A stretch of 40,177 nt of DNA. Source: Bacteroidales bacterium (GTDB lineage: Bacteria > Bacteroidota > Bacteroidia > Bacteroidales > UBA1715). The notes beneath the pieces were generated by a model. The model searched no databases, was not told the DNA's origin, and worked only from the letters and a program-made list of their open reading frames with translations. Each line of letters starts with the position of its first letter. Positions within the stretch are counted from its first letter, which is position 1. This document shows positions 19,122 to 29,300 of the stretch, piece after piece. The stretch spans positions 82,284 to 122,460 of the forward strand of contig JAKSUA010000005.1 in the NCBI GenBank assembly GCA_024409235.1, written 5' to 3'. The translations under genes were made by a program, and so were the position numbers.

Positions 19122-22100
19122 CTATTTCTTTACAAAAGCAAGTTTTGTTTTTTGTTTTTTATCGTTGTTCGAAATAATTATATAATAAGTTCCTAACGGT
19201 AATTTTGAAACATTTATCATTTCTGTTTCAACTGTCGCAATTTTTGAAGATACTACAGTACCAACTACAGAAACAACATGTATCTGCATACCTTCACTTA
19301 AACCAGACAAGAACACCTTATCATCAGCAAATGTCGGATATGCAATAATATTTTCAGCATCAACATTGTCTATTGCAGTTGTACCAACATGATATTCAAA
19401 ACTAGGAAGAACACCTCCAGCCTTCGACTTCAACGATTTTCCATTATATACAAGATACAAATCATTTGGATCATCTACAGGTGCTCCCACAGTGACAATG
19501 ATTCGTTTACTATTCTTTGGATCAACTTGCACATTCATAATATTATAAATTGCAACATTGCTGCCGTAGATATACAAGTCGGTATAAATCTGTGCTTCTG
19601 GCTGATCCATTTCTTCAGAATATGTCAAAATAAGTTCATTTGCCAAAGGATTAGAAGGATTTACATCTACCGACAACAACTTAGGAGCATCAGATACAAT
19701 TATAATTATACGAGCTGAAATTGTCATGTTTGTTGGTAACGAAGCTGTTACAGCAGAACTTCCTGCTTTTAGAGCAACGATTTTTCCAGATCCGTAAACT
19801 CTCACAACATCTGAATTCGAAGATGTCCACAACAAATCAGAGAATGCTCCCTGTGGTTCAAAAATTAAATCTGGTTCATATTCTTCTCCTACAACCATAT
19901 ATTTCACTGTTGATTCAAATGCAATCGAAGAAACTTTATTTGGAACCTCCGACGACAAGAATGTTTTTATTGCTGAATTTAACAATATAACCTGTGCATC
20001 AACAGTACTTTGTTCCGAAGGTGGATTTGCTTCTAAAGCAAGAGCTTCCACAATTGCAGATTGTAAAGCCTCAAAACTTGCAGAAGGAATATTTCCAACA
20101 TTATTTCCTCTTCTGTATTCATTTTCTTTTATAGCATTCTGAGCTTCAGATATTTTCACTTGCAATGCTGTCAAATCAATAGTGAATGGCATCATTGTCA
20201 CTGTAATCTCAGCTGTTTTTGTTACTCCTTCATCAGAAACTACTGTCAATGTAACAGTTGCTGTAACTTCAGAATCTACATTTCCTGCAGTAAGTGTTCC
20301 ATTATTATCTACCTGTAAATCACTTGAAGAAGAAGACCATGTTATAGAAACAATTTCAGCATCAATTGGATCTATCACATAAGAATTAGAAAGATCTGTT
20401 GTTTTTCCAGCCATTAATGACACAGAAGTTTTTGTGAATGACACAGATTGCAATGGAGAAACAACTGTTACAACACATTCATCAGATTGAGAAGACGTAT
20501 ATGTTGAAGTTGCAGTTATTATAGCAGTTCCTTTTCCTACAGCTTTTACATTTCCATTATCATCAACAGTAGCAACAGCTGTATTGGAAGATTTCCAATT
20601 TACAGTTTTAGGAGATTCTTCAGGAAGGATTGACACACTTAATTTTACAGATTCTTCCTTCTGCAATTCCACATTAGTTTCACTTAACACCAACGATGTA
20701 ACTGGAGGCAAAGAGCAGTCATCAATTGAAATAGTTACCTGATCACTTCCCGAACATTTATTTTTATCAGTGTATGTATATACAATCGTATGTTTTCCAA
20801 CTGTCATTTGACGAGGATTGATTGAAGTTTTAGTTACATTATCAATGGTAAATGTTCCACCTGCTGGACTTGCAACAAGTTCTACCATTTCCGCATCATT
20901 ACAATATGAACTTTCCACAGATATTTGAGGTTGTGGATTTTCGTTCACAGACAATGAAACTTTTGTTTTTGTTCCAGAACACTCACCAAATTGTTGATAT
21001 ACGAAATACGTTCCTGCCACATTTGTTTCAAATGAGCTATTTTCATTAACAACTTTTCCCGATTCATTTTCCCACACCCAATAAGCAACAACATCACCAG
21101 ATGCATTGAATGTTACAGGGCCCTCGCCCTCACAGATTGATTGGTTTGCATTTGACACAACAGGCGCCGAAAGACTACAGTTTTTCACAATTGTAACATT
21201 CACATTTGAAGACACAACAGAACCGTCTTCCGATGTTACAGTAACCGTCACAGTGACATCGGTATCACCAGAAACAATTCCTGCTGTCAACACTCCCGAA
21301 TTAGATATTGTTACATCTGATGAAGAAACTTTCCAAGTAACAGTTTTTATGCTGGCATTTTCTGGATTTACAACCAAATAACTTGACATATCAATAAAAC
21401 CACCTTCATCCACTTGCAAATCATCTTCATTATTAAATACAACTGATTCAACTGGTGCAATAACCTTCACCTGACAAACTGCACTCTTCGATTTTGTATA
21501 AGTAGAAGTCACTGTTATCACTGCACTACCAGCACCAACAGCTTTCACATTACCTTTTGCATCAACTGTAACAACAGAAGTATTTGAAGACTCCCACGAC
21601 ACTGTTTGTGGAGCATCATCAGGTGCTATCGTTACTACAAAATCAGTATATGTATCACCTTTCACTAACTCAAGAGAAGTTTCATTTAAAGACAATAAAG
21701 TTACATCTGGTGCAGAACAATCATCTATAGAAAATTGTTTTTCAACGTCAACATAACATTCATTATCATCTTCATACGTGTAAGTAACAGTATGCATTCC
21801 CTTCTCTAACGAACTTGGAACGAAAGACTCACACAATTTTCCATCCAAATCAAAATCACCACCAGTCAAATCCGCACTTAACACAACCTTCTCTTTTGAA
21901 TCCGAACAATAACTACCTGCAAGATTGATTTTTGGATTTGGCAAAGCATTTACAGTTAACACTGCATAAGCAACCTTACTTGTACAATTTCCTACTGTTT
22001 GAGTAACAGAATACATGTATTCTTTTGGAGTAGTAACAGCTACTTCCTGAATTGTTGACGTTCCCTTTGGAACATTGTTTTCATCATACCATTGTACCAC

Positions 22101-24314
22101 AGCATCTTTTGAAGCTAAACTACCAGATATTCTTACTATGAAATCATCCTTCTCATTAAAACAGGCCTTAGTTGCATCTGTCAATGGTGCATCAGGAAGA
22201 GGAGTTATCGTATAAACAGCTTCTGAGAAATCCGACGTGCAACCATTTTCTGTTCTATTTACATAGAAATTTGTAGTTTCTGTAAGAGATTCTGGAGTAT
22301 AAGACTTCACATTTGTTACTATTGGAGTACCCTTTTTACTTGAATACCAGTCAGCATTTTCATTAGATGTCAACGCAACCAATTCCGCACCAGCACAAGA
22401 AGAAGCCGACGTAACTTTTGGTGCTACTGGTTTTGCCTTAACTGTGACCTTTACTGAAGCCCTTGCACCTTCACATCCAGTATTCTGAGACGCATAATAT
22501 GTACCTTCTGATGTTGGAGAATATGTTGCACCAGTTCCAAGTTTAGTTCCATCGGTAATTGCATCATACCATGTAATGTTACTTCCAGTTGCTGTCAAAG
22601 TAGGGAATGCATCACCTTCACAAATAGGTTCTACTTCTGCTATAGAAGGAGCCTCGGTTGTACACGAAGTAACAGATAATGTTACAGGAACCTTTTCACT
22701 TTCACAACCTGAGGATGTATTACTTACATAATATGTAAAAACTTTTTCTACGTTTGTCGCTACCTCAGGAATAAAAGATTTTCCTGTGAAAACAGCATCA
22801 CCATTCTCTTTTTCATACCAAGAAATTGTACCAGAAGCAGAAGCCGTCAATGCAGGAACTTTTCCATTTAATTCCACAGAAGCTGAAGTTACCGTAGGAG
22901 AAGCTACTTTCACAACAGAGATTGTTACTTCATCGGATGCAGAACATCCATCTTCTGTTTCCGAATATGTTAAAGTATATTCTCCATCAATTGTTGATTT
23001 AAACGTCTTGCCACTAACACCAGTTCCCATCCATGTTCCAGCACTTGGTGACAATGCGATTTCTTGATTCACACAAGCTGTAGTTGCTACAGAAGACAAA
23101 TCAATTATTGGTGTGGCATTTACATTTACAGACTCTATAGCAGAACCTTCACAACCATCAACAACTACTTTATAAGAAATATTATTTAAGCCAACCTTTG
23201 CATCGGCAGGATTAAAAGCCTTAATCGCTACACCATTCAAAGACAAAACACCACCTTCTGGTACAAACGACAAATTAACAGTAGCGTCATCATTACAATA
23301 CGCTGATTCAAGACCTTTTATAACAGGAGTTGGATTTTCCACAATTTTCAATGTAACTTCCAAACGTTTTGTACTTTCACAAGAGCCATCGTTTCTTGCA
23401 ACATAATATGTATAAGTACCTTTTTCTGTTTTTCCATGTTCAAACACATTTGCGGTTTTAATAGGTTCTCCATCAAACTCATCAGAATACCATACAGCGA
23501 CATCACTTTTAGATGCAAAAGTTGCTTTCAAATCAGCAACATCATTTGTACAAGTAGAAACATTGGGAATTTCACTTGCCAACGGAGCTACTGACGGACA
23601 ATCAGCTTGTTTGAATGTCACATTGTAAACAGTAATTGTTCCATCTTCTGCAGTAACAGTTATCTTAGAAACAGCCTCACCATTCTTATCGTAATCCGAA
23701 GCTGCTGTTACTTTTACAGTTGCACGAGAATCTTTTGCAACAGCTTTGTATAATGAAGCAGCAGGAAGAGCTGTACCATAAGCTACTGAAATTGTATATT
23801 CTGTTTTTGTAGATGTAAAATCAGGACTCAACACAAAATCACCAACAGATAACGACCCCAACTCACTTCCTGTATTTGGCTTACCTATTTCGTAATCAAA
23901 GATTTCACCTGCTGACTTAGTAAACAATGTACCCAAAACAGTTGCATCAACCAATTTATCTGCCGATTTATCCCAAACCTTAAATTCAACTTCTTCAGGC
24001 GTGCTTGTAGGAGTTTGCATATCTGCAGCTTCTCCACCATGAATCACAGACGACACGTACAAGCCACCTTTATACGAAAAAACTTCTGCGACCATTCTAC
24101 ATTCATCACCGACAAATGCGCCGATATAATCCCCAACTTCTACTGTAATAGGAAAAGTTTTATCATAATAATTAATCATGACTTTCCCGATAAAAGCCGT
24201 AGAACTTGTATAATTCACGCGAGTCCAAGTAGGTGCTGAAAAAGCAATAGTTACTGAGAAAACAACAGCTATTAATGTTGTTATAGATTTTTTAAATGCC
24301 TGCATATACTTCAT
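19122..24314 (-). CDS. Giant T9SS-exported adhesin with Ig-like, Big_2 and FIVAR-like domains
   Basis: The ATG at 24314 gives a product of about 1730 residues with a signal peptide (KKSITTLIAVVFSVTIAFSA). Upstream codons to 24476 are open but pass through a terminator and a -7 box, so they are not coding. After an N-terminal domain (VEVGDYIGAFVGDECR) comes a cadherin-like beta-sandwich (LSVGDFVLSPDFTSTKTEY). About nine Ig-like units with ITWYD-type cores follow. Next is a duplicated module of about 245 residues, each copy having an SYC-type Ig domain and two Big_2-like domains (SWESSNTSVVTVDAKGNVKAV; NWKSSNTAVATVDDNGNVKAV). After that are a FIVAR-like helical domain near 19940-20170, another Big_2 unit, an SwmB-like region and a T9SS sorting domain ending LPLGTYYIIISNNDKKQ. 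It is likely an extracellular adhesin; its ligand is unknown. Confidence 0.9.
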   Translation of the reverse strand: MKYMQAFKKSITTLIAVVFSVTIAFSAPTWTRVNYTSSTAFIGKVMINYYDKTFPITVEVGDYIGAFVGDECRMVAEVFSYKGGLYVSSVIHGGEAADMQTPTSTPEEVEFKVWDKSADKLVDATVLGTLFTKSAGEIFDYEIGKPNTGSELGSLSVGDFVLSPDFTSTKTEYTISVAYGTALPAASLYKAVAKDSRATVKVTAASDYDKNGEAVSKITVTAEDGTITVYNVTFKQADCPSVAPLASEIPNVSTCTNDVADLKATFASKSDVAVWYSDEFDGEPIKTANVFEHGKTEKGTYTYYVARNDGSCESTKRLEVTLKIVENPTPVIKGLESAYCNDDATVNLSFVPEGGVLSLNGVAIKAFNPADAKVGLNNISYKVVVDGCEGSAIESVNVNATPIIDLSSVATTACVNQEIALSPSAGTWMGTGVSGKTFKSTIDGEYTLTYSETEDGCSASDEVTISVVKVASPTVTSASVELNGKVPALTASASGTISWYEKENGDAVFTGKSFIPEVATNVEKVFTYYVSNTSSGCESEKVPVTLSVTSCTTEAPSIAEVEPICEGDAFPTLTATGSNITWYDAITDGTKLGTGATYSPTSEGTYYASQNTGCEGARASVKVTVKAKPVAPKVTSASSCAGAELVALTSNENADWYSSKKGTPIVTNVKSYTPESLTETTNFYVNRTENGCTSDFSEAVYTITPLPDAPLTDATKACFNEKDDFIVRISGSLASKDAVVQWYDENNVPKGTSTIQEVAVTTPKEYMYSVTQTVGNCTSKVAYAVLTVNALPNPKINLAGSYCSDSKEKVVLSADLTGGDFDLDGKLCESFVPSSLEKGMHTVTYTYEDDNECYVDVEKQFSIDDCSAPDVTLLSLNETSLELVKGDTYTDFVVTIAPDDAPQTVSWESSNTSVVTVDAKGNVKAVGAGSAVITVTSTYTKSKSAVCQVKVIAPVESVVFNNEDDLQVDEGGFIDMSSYLVVNPENASIKTVTWKVSSSDVTISNSGVLTAGIVSGDTDVTVTVTVTSEDGSVVSSNVNVTIVKNCSLSAPVVSNANQSICEGEGPVTFNASGDVVAYWVWENESGKVVNENSSFETNVAGTYFVYQQFGECSGTKTKVSLSVNENPQPQISVESSYCNDAEMVELVASPAGGTFTIDNVTKTSINPRQMTVGKHTIVYTYTDKNKCSGSDQVTISIDDCSLPPVTSLVLSETNVELQKEESVKLSVSILPEESPKTVNWKSSNTAVATVDDNGNVKAVGKGTAIITATSTYTSSQSDECVVTVVSPLQSVSFTKTSVSLMAGKTTDLSNSYVIDPIDAEIVSITWSSSSSDLQVDNNGTLTAGNVDSEVTATVTLTVVSDEGVTKTAEITVTMMPFTIDLTALQVKISEAQNAIKENEYRRGNNVGNIPSASFEALQSAIVEALALEANPPSEQSTVDAQVILLNSAIKTFLSSEVPNKVSSIAFESTVKYMVVGEEYEPDLIFEPQGAFSDLLWTSSNSDVVRVYGSGKIVALKAGSSAVTASLPTNMTISARIIIIVSDAPKLLSVDVNPSNPLANELILTYSEEMDQPEAQIYTDLYIYGSNVAIYNIMNVQVDPKNSKRIIVTVGAPVDDPNDLYLVYNGKSLKSKAGGVLPSFEYHVGTTAIDNVDAENIIAYPTFADDKVFLSGLSEGMQIHVVSVVGTVVSSKIATVETEMINVSKLPLGTYYIIISNNDKKQKTKLAFVKK

Positions 24315-24319
24315 ACTTT

Positions 24320-24327
24320 CAAAAATA
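24320..24327 (-). promoter_or_regulatory. -7 box of the giant adhesin gene
   Basis: On the minus strand TATTTTTG lies 5 nt before the ATG at 24314. Transcription would start 2 nt before that ATG, or about 11 nt before the next one at 24305. The -33 element is not clear. Confidence 0.42.
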
Positions 24328-24446
24328 TAGTTTGTAAAGATACTATTTTCATTTGTATTTTTCATCACGTAAAAGAAATCTTTTTTACCAGAACATTTAA
24401 AAGACAAATAAAAACTAACAATCCCTAACACCGTATAAACAAAAAA

Positions 24447-24473
24447 AGGAGGACTACTTTCGTAATTCCTCCT
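24447..24473 (-). terminator. Rho-independent terminator of the OmpA/TPR lipoprotein gene
   Basis: aggagga (24447-24453) pairs with tcctcct (24467-24473), with an inner tac/gta pair around a tttc loop. On the minus strand it is followed by seven T. Confidence 0.85.
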
Positions 24474-24495
24474 CACATATAAATTTTATAAGAAC

Positions 24496-26187
24496 TTACT
24501 TAACGATTGCTTCAAAAGCAGAGTCATCTGAGAAATCAGCAAATTCTAAATCTTTTTTAGCTCTATCTTTAAATGAAGCGTCTTTTTCACATGCAGATTT
24601 CAAATTATTGATGATTCCATCATAATTTTTCTGTCTTGCACTGATAACAGCCTTCAAATAATCCGTAGCAGCATCTTGTTCTTCGATTTCGTTTGCTGTA
24701 CTTAATGCACCGTCAACGTCACCAGCCAACAATTTTGCTAAAGCCGCGTTGAATGTTTTATTGCTGCCAAACATTTCAACTGCAGTTGGATAGTCACCTT
24801 CTTTTACTTTTACAGTACCCATATTGTACTTAACTTCTGGACCTGCACCTTGAGCAACTTCGAAGTATTCAAAACCTTTAGCCAAGTCGCCTTGTTTTAC
24901 AGCAAGAACACCCATATTGTTTTTCACTGCCTTGTCACCTTCTGAAAGTTCATCAGCACGTGCGAAAGAAGCTTGAGCGTCATCATATTTCTCAGCGTCC
25001 ATTTGAACACAACCTAAGTTGTTTACTATTTTCCAAGAATTTGAAATTGCAGTAGCACCGTTTTTCAAAATCTTTTCTGCATCATCAGAATTTTCTGCGA
25101 TTGTTGCAGCGAACATATATTCATCTTCTGTCAATTGAACATCTGATTTTCCTAAACCTGCTGAAAGAAGAACAGAATCAGATTTTCCAACTTTTTCTGC
25201 ACTTACAACGATTTTAGAACGACGCAATTGAGGAAGAATGTCGTTTGCGATTTCTTTATAAACAGTACCCATTTTCTTAATTTCTGATTCACGAACAACA
25301 GGATCAGAATATTGAGAAAGAATATTCAAAATAGCTTCTTTATCTTGGATTGAAGAATTTTCCATCAACATACGGAAACCATCCCAGTCTTCAGCTGTGT
25401 AGTTAGCTTCGTAAGAAGTCTTGATAGAACCTTTCAATGCTTTTTCAGCAGCAGCTTGACGATTTTTAGCCAAACTTTCGTTACCGTCTTCTGGTCCATC
25501 AGGAGATGCATAACCTACGATTGATACGCCTTTCAATTCCATTGTTGAATCAGCATCCACATTTTTAGCAAATGCTTTCATATCTTTAATACCCTGTTTT
25601 GAAAGTTCTTTAGATTGAACTGTTGCATTATTGATAGAGAATACGATTTCTGATTCAGAAGTCAACACTTCAGCACGTTTGAATTGGTTCATTGCTTCAA
25701 TTGTTTTTGCTTCGTTTTGCAACAAAGAAGCAGTTGCCAATACACCATCAGCGATTTTTACTTCTGGCAATTTAAGAGATTTTGATTTTACAGAAACCTT
25801 GCTTTGCAAAATCAATTCTGACTGCAACAAATCTTCTTGATAAGCAACTTTTCCTGTATAAGTGTAAGAACCACCTGCACTTGAGATAACTCCACCATTA
25901 CCTTGAACTTTTTCACCTTGCAATGTTACAGAAGGAAATTCTGCAGACGCATTCTCTGACTTCAAAACTGGAGTAACTTCCATTACAGCACTCTTCAAGA
26001 AATACTTTGGAGGATACACAACATTAATAGACACATCTACACTATCACCCTTCATTTCAAGAGGATCTGGAGTTACAGTATAACGCACTGTCGATGCATT
26101 CTTTAACATTTTGCTTGGGCTACTACAAGCAACAGCAAGAACGACTGCTGAACCCATTGCAATTTGAAAAATAGATTTTTTCTTCAT
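24496..26187 (-). CDS. OmpA-like lipoprotein with C-terminal TPR repeats
   Basis: From the ATG at 26187 the product is 563 residues. A lipoprotein signal peptide ends in the lipobox LAVAC followed by SSPSK. Residues 25-150 are a beta-rich domain (DPLEMKGDSVDVSINVVYPP). A central OmpA-like region follows (SEIVFSINNATVQSKELSK, then VSIVGYASPDGPEDGN and LAKNRQAAAEKAL), with a long insertion relative to classical OmpA domains. The last 190 residues are TPR-like (WKIVNNLGCVQMDAEKYDDAQASF; VKNNMGVLAVKQGDLAKGFEYF). Such proteins are outer-membrane lipoproteins facing the periplasm and often touch peptidoglycan. The in-frame TTG at 26193 is not needed. It has its own promoter and terminator. A specific role is not known to me. 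Confidence 0.85.
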   Translation of the reverse strand: MKKKSIFQIAMGSAVVLAVACSSPSKMLKNASTVRYTVTPDPLEMKGDSVDVSINVVYPPKYFLKSAVMEVTPVLKSENASAEFPSVTLQGEKVQGNGGVISSAGGSYTYTGKVAYQEDLLQSELILQSKVSVKSKSLKLPEVKIADGVLATASLLQNEAKTIEAMNQFKRAEVLTSESEIVFSINNATVQSKELSKQGIKDMKAFAKNVDADSTMELKGVSIVGYASPDGPEDGNESLAKNRQAAAEKALKGSIKTSYEANYTAEDWDGFRMLMENSSIQDKEAILNILSQYSDPVVRESEIKKMGTVYKEIANDILPQLRRSKIVVSAEKVGKSDSVLLSAGLGKSDVQLTEDEYMFAATIAENSDDAEKILKNGATAISNSWKIVNNLGCVQMDAEKYDDAQASFARADELSEGDKAVKNNMGVLAVKQGDLAKGFEYFEVAQGAGPEVKYNMGTVKVKEGDYPTAVEMFGSNKTFNAALAKLLAGDVDGALSTANEIEEQDAATDYLKAVISARQKNYDGIINNLKSACEKDASFKDRAKKDLEFADFSDDSAFEAIVK

Positions 26188-26239
26188 TTTCAAGATTTTG
26201 AATTATACAATTAATTGCTTTATAGTTTTTTAGAACGAA

Positions 26240-26270
26240 CAAAAATAGAAATGTTTTTTTACACTACAAA
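26240..26270 (-). promoter_or_regulatory. Promoter of the OmpA/TPR lipoprotein gene, perfect consensus
   Basis: On the minus strand TTTG (26267-26270), 19 nt, then TATTTTTG (26240-26247). Predicted transcription starts near 26236, giving a leader of about 48 nt to the ATG at 26187. Confidence 0.8.
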
Positions 26271-26332
26271 CATATTTCCCCATTTATTTAGGGATTTATT
26301 ACTTTGTATCACTTTATTTTGTCCAAATTTTT

Positions 26333-29300
26333 CTATCTTATAAATTTTTCACTCGTTATTTGTTTGCTATCTACAACCGAAATTATGTATATTCCTTTTG
26401 TTTTTGGAGCAACTATTCTTGCTTCTTCAACAGCTTTGAATGTTTTTGAATACACAATCTTTCCAGATATAGTCGTCATTATCACATAATTGGTTTCTTC
26501 TGGATTTTTGAACTGAACAACTATCTCATAATCAGACACTGAGAACTGAGCATTTTTACCACATGTCTGAACAACAATAATTTTTGATTCAGTTGTCTTT
26601 CCATCAAAATCAACTTGTTTTAACTTATAATATACAATACCTGTTTTATCATCATCAGAATCTGCAAACTCATAATTATGAACCTGATTAGAATTTCCAA
26701 GACCTAACACTGTTCCAATTTCCTCAAAATTTATTCCGTCAAAAGAACGGAGAATTTCAAATACAGCATTGTCTTTCTCCGAAGCAGTCTGCCAATGGAT
26801 TTCAACGGCATTGTTACTGCAAATACCATATATTGTTGTCATTTCTACAGGCAACAAGGTTCCTGTTTTTTCCTTAAAAGATGCCGTACATTCTTCTTTC
26901 GAAGTATAGTTAGCCTCCACTCTAACAGATTCAGCACCACCAGGAGTTGCAAAATCTAATTCCGTAATAGGGTTATCTTCATAATACTCCTGAGCGTAAA
27001 TCAATGTCCCCCCTGCCTCAACAGTGCCAATATCATCGCCTCGTGGAGTTATATTTCCACAATAATACATTGTTGAGCCTCCCTTTATATTAATTGTAGT
27101 TACATATGAATTTCCTTCCAAAGTTGCACCTAACTGACCAACAAAAGCTGTTGCACCAGATTCTACATTTAACTGATTTCCACCACCACCAGCTTGATAA
27201 GACACCCCTTCGGCATAAATAGTTCCCATAACAGAAACCACATTACCGCCGCCACCGCCACTCATGTCTAAAATTCCATCACCGTTACCATCCGAATCAC
27301 GCAAAATAAGTGTTGAATTAGCTCCAAATGCTAAATGTCCACCACCTCCAGCTGTCCTTTGTATAAAATTTCCATCTACAATATAAATATCTCCATCAAT
27401 CACATTCGGAATTTCTCCAGAACTACCTTGTAATGTACATTTCAGATCACATCCCATAATTTTCAACGTACTTCCTGCCTGGAAATCATAAGATTTTTTT
27501 GTTTTACCATTCATATATCCTTCTCCAAAAACTGCTCTTTCCGAGAAGGTTACATCTTTTCCTACGGATTTCGTATTATCAACTAAAATAACACCGCCTG
27601 TTGCATTTGTAAACTGAGGCCACGAATCTGGAGAATCCCCACTCTGAAAATTCACATTACAATCAGTGAAAACCATTTTTCCGGAATTCGTTATAGTAGG
27701 TGCTGCCAATCCATTATTTCCTGCTTTAACAGTAACATCTCCGCCTGTACATGTTAAGGTTCCATCATTTGTTAACGTCGTACGATTATCAAATGTTAAA
27801 TTACCCAAGACATTAATAGTTCCTGAGTTTGAAATACCTATTTTTTCCAAACTTAAGTCAGTATATACATTTATCACACCCCCGTCCTTATTTACAATTT
27901 TAGAAAAATTACTTCCAGAATGAGAGTATTTACCATATATATTTAACTTTCCGCCACTGTAAACAGTCATTGTTGCCTTATCATTTAAAGCAAACTCCCC
28001 ATCAACAGACAAGGAACCATAAACAAACAATTTTGCATTATCCGTTGTTACCTCAAATTTTGAATTGAAGCCTCCTATATTTAATACTTTTCCATTCGGA
28101 ACAGTTGCTGAACATGTAACAGACCAAGTTGCATCATTCACATTAAAATCAACAGGAGGATTTGGAACTCCAACCCCTGAAGTTAGCGACCATGAACGTG
28201 GATCCGTAATATCTCCAGAACAATTATACGTATATGTAACATTATTCGTTGCTCTAGTTGACAATTTATAATACTTGAATTTTGACAAGTTAGAATTCTT
28301 CACAGATGAGCCAGAGATATTTCCATATAGATTTTCATAAGTTGAATTATCAGAAGATCCCCAAACAGAGTTCATTGCACCTAACTCACCTTGAGGAACA
28401 GACAAAGAGACACTTCCTTCCGTATAATTACCTTTACTATACACATACCAATAGCCATTCTTATTATATTGAACCTGAACGGTAACGTCACCGCTTCCTG
28501 TTGTTATATTCTGTAATTCCAACGGATAATAAGAAGTATTATAACCTACAGGAAACAAATATGATTCCGAAGAAGAAGTCATATTGGATTTTATATGTCT
28601 AACCAATGGAGTTTTTGTAAATGCGCCAATCATTGCCGTCACAGCAGATGGCTCTGTATTCAGGACCTCAATCATCTGATTACTGACATTCGTAACTATA
28701 CCCTTTTGAAAAGTTAACGAATTCCTAACTGTCACATTTCCATTCAATCTTGCCTGACTTGAATTATTGAAAACCAAATTATAGTATTCCGATGCGGGAA
28801 TATTCTGATTATTTCCATTAAATTCCACCGTACTTCCTGTCACATTATTTGTTCCCGTACTTGGAATAAAATTACCAGCTATTTTTATTGTTCCTTCTGT
28901 AGTATATACACGATTACCCGTTCCTAAATCCAAATTATTGTAAGGAAACGCTGTAACAGTCTGAGAACCAGAACTCACATACTTCACCGTATTACCAGTA
29001 GTAACATAGTTTATTCCACTTACTGCAGAAAAGTTTCCACTTATAGATAAATCACCAGATGAAAATACGACATCTCTGGAACTACCTTCTATAATTAAAT
29101 TCGAATAAGTTCGAATATTTTTAACATCCTGATTCTCATTGCCTGAATATTTCACTGTAGAATTATCATACAATTTCCCAAAAGATGGGACCGAAGAGCA
29201 AGCAATATCCAATATTGCATTAGACTGAACATCAACACCATTAGAATACTTTATTCTAGCAGACACTTTTAAGGAAGCAGGATTCTCGCCATCTCCCACA

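Noticed and set aside
24315..24476. 54-residue N-terminal extension of the giant adhesin
   Set aside because: The extension would cover a rho-independent terminator and the -7 box, and a clean signal peptide begins at the ATG at 24314.
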